Below, piece by piece: positions 5,574 through 5,579 of a DNA stretch of 5,579 nucleotides. The first letter of the stretch is position 1, and each line of letters starts with the position of its first letter. Under the pieces are notes generated by a model that was given only the letters and a program-made list of their open reading frames with translations, did no database searches and was not told where the DNA came from. Made by a program: the position numbers and the translations under genes. Source of the DNA: Methanobrevibacter sp. (lineage in GTDB: Archaea > Methanobacteriota > Methanobacteria > Methanobacteriales > Methanobacteriaceae); assembly GCA_009776495.1 (NCBI GenBank), contig WRNS01000007.1, positions 6,681-12,259 on the forward strand, given 5' to 3'.

Positions 5574-5579
5574 AATTTT

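Overview
The window is very AT-rich, and every gene in it lies on the minus strand. It carries part of the gene cluster for the archaeal acetyl-CoA decarbonylase/synthase (ACDS, or CODH/ACS) complex. Read in the direction of transcription, from high to low coordinates, the order is: a noncoding AT-rich leader (5579-5414), cdhC (ACDS beta, acetyl-CoA synthase; 5413-3983), cooC (nickel-insertion ATPase, TTG start; 3865-3107), cdhD (ACDS delta; 2917-1748), cdhE (ACDS gamma; 1662-271) and the first 54 codons of a cysteine-rich ferredoxin-type protein (164 to the left edge). No tRNA, rRNA, CRISPR array or insertion sequence was seen.

Organism. The archaeal-type ACDS beta lacks the large N-terminal domain of bacterial ACS. 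Together with GGAGG/GGTGA ribosome sites, TTTATATA-type promoter boxes, cooC lying between cdhC and cdhD, and low G+C, this points to a methanogen of the Methanobacteriales, most likely Methanobrevibacter-like. This is inference from family knowledge, not a database result. In such hydrogenotrophic methanogens the complex mainly builds acetyl-CoA from a methyl group, CO and CoA for carbon assimilation.

How the genes fit together. CdhD and CdhE form the corrinoid iron-sulfur protein that passes the methyl group from tetrahydromethanopterin to the Ni-Ni-[4Fe-4S] A-cluster on CdhC, where it is joined to CO and CoA. CooC loads nickel into the carbon monoxide dehydrogenase and possibly into CdhC. 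The ferredoxin-type protein probably carries electrons for CO2 reduction by CdhA, or for reductive reactivation of the corrinoid. The CdhA and CdhB subunits (CO dehydrogenase alpha and epsilon) are not in the window. They may lie beyond the right edge, but at least 166 noncoding bases separate them from cdhC.

Control and structure. The genes do not overlap; the gaps are 85 to 189 bases and contain most of the unusual sequence. A hairpin followed by 11 U residues overlaps the end of cdhC. An 18-bp perfect palindrome and a 14-bp tandem repeat precede cooC. A palindrome between U tracts follows cooC, ahead of a TTTATATA box for cdhD. A 38-bp tandem duplication sits between cdhE and the ferredoxin gene. 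I read the locus as two or three transcription units rather than one uniform operon. I found no clearly new biological system; the intergenic repeats are the least explained part.
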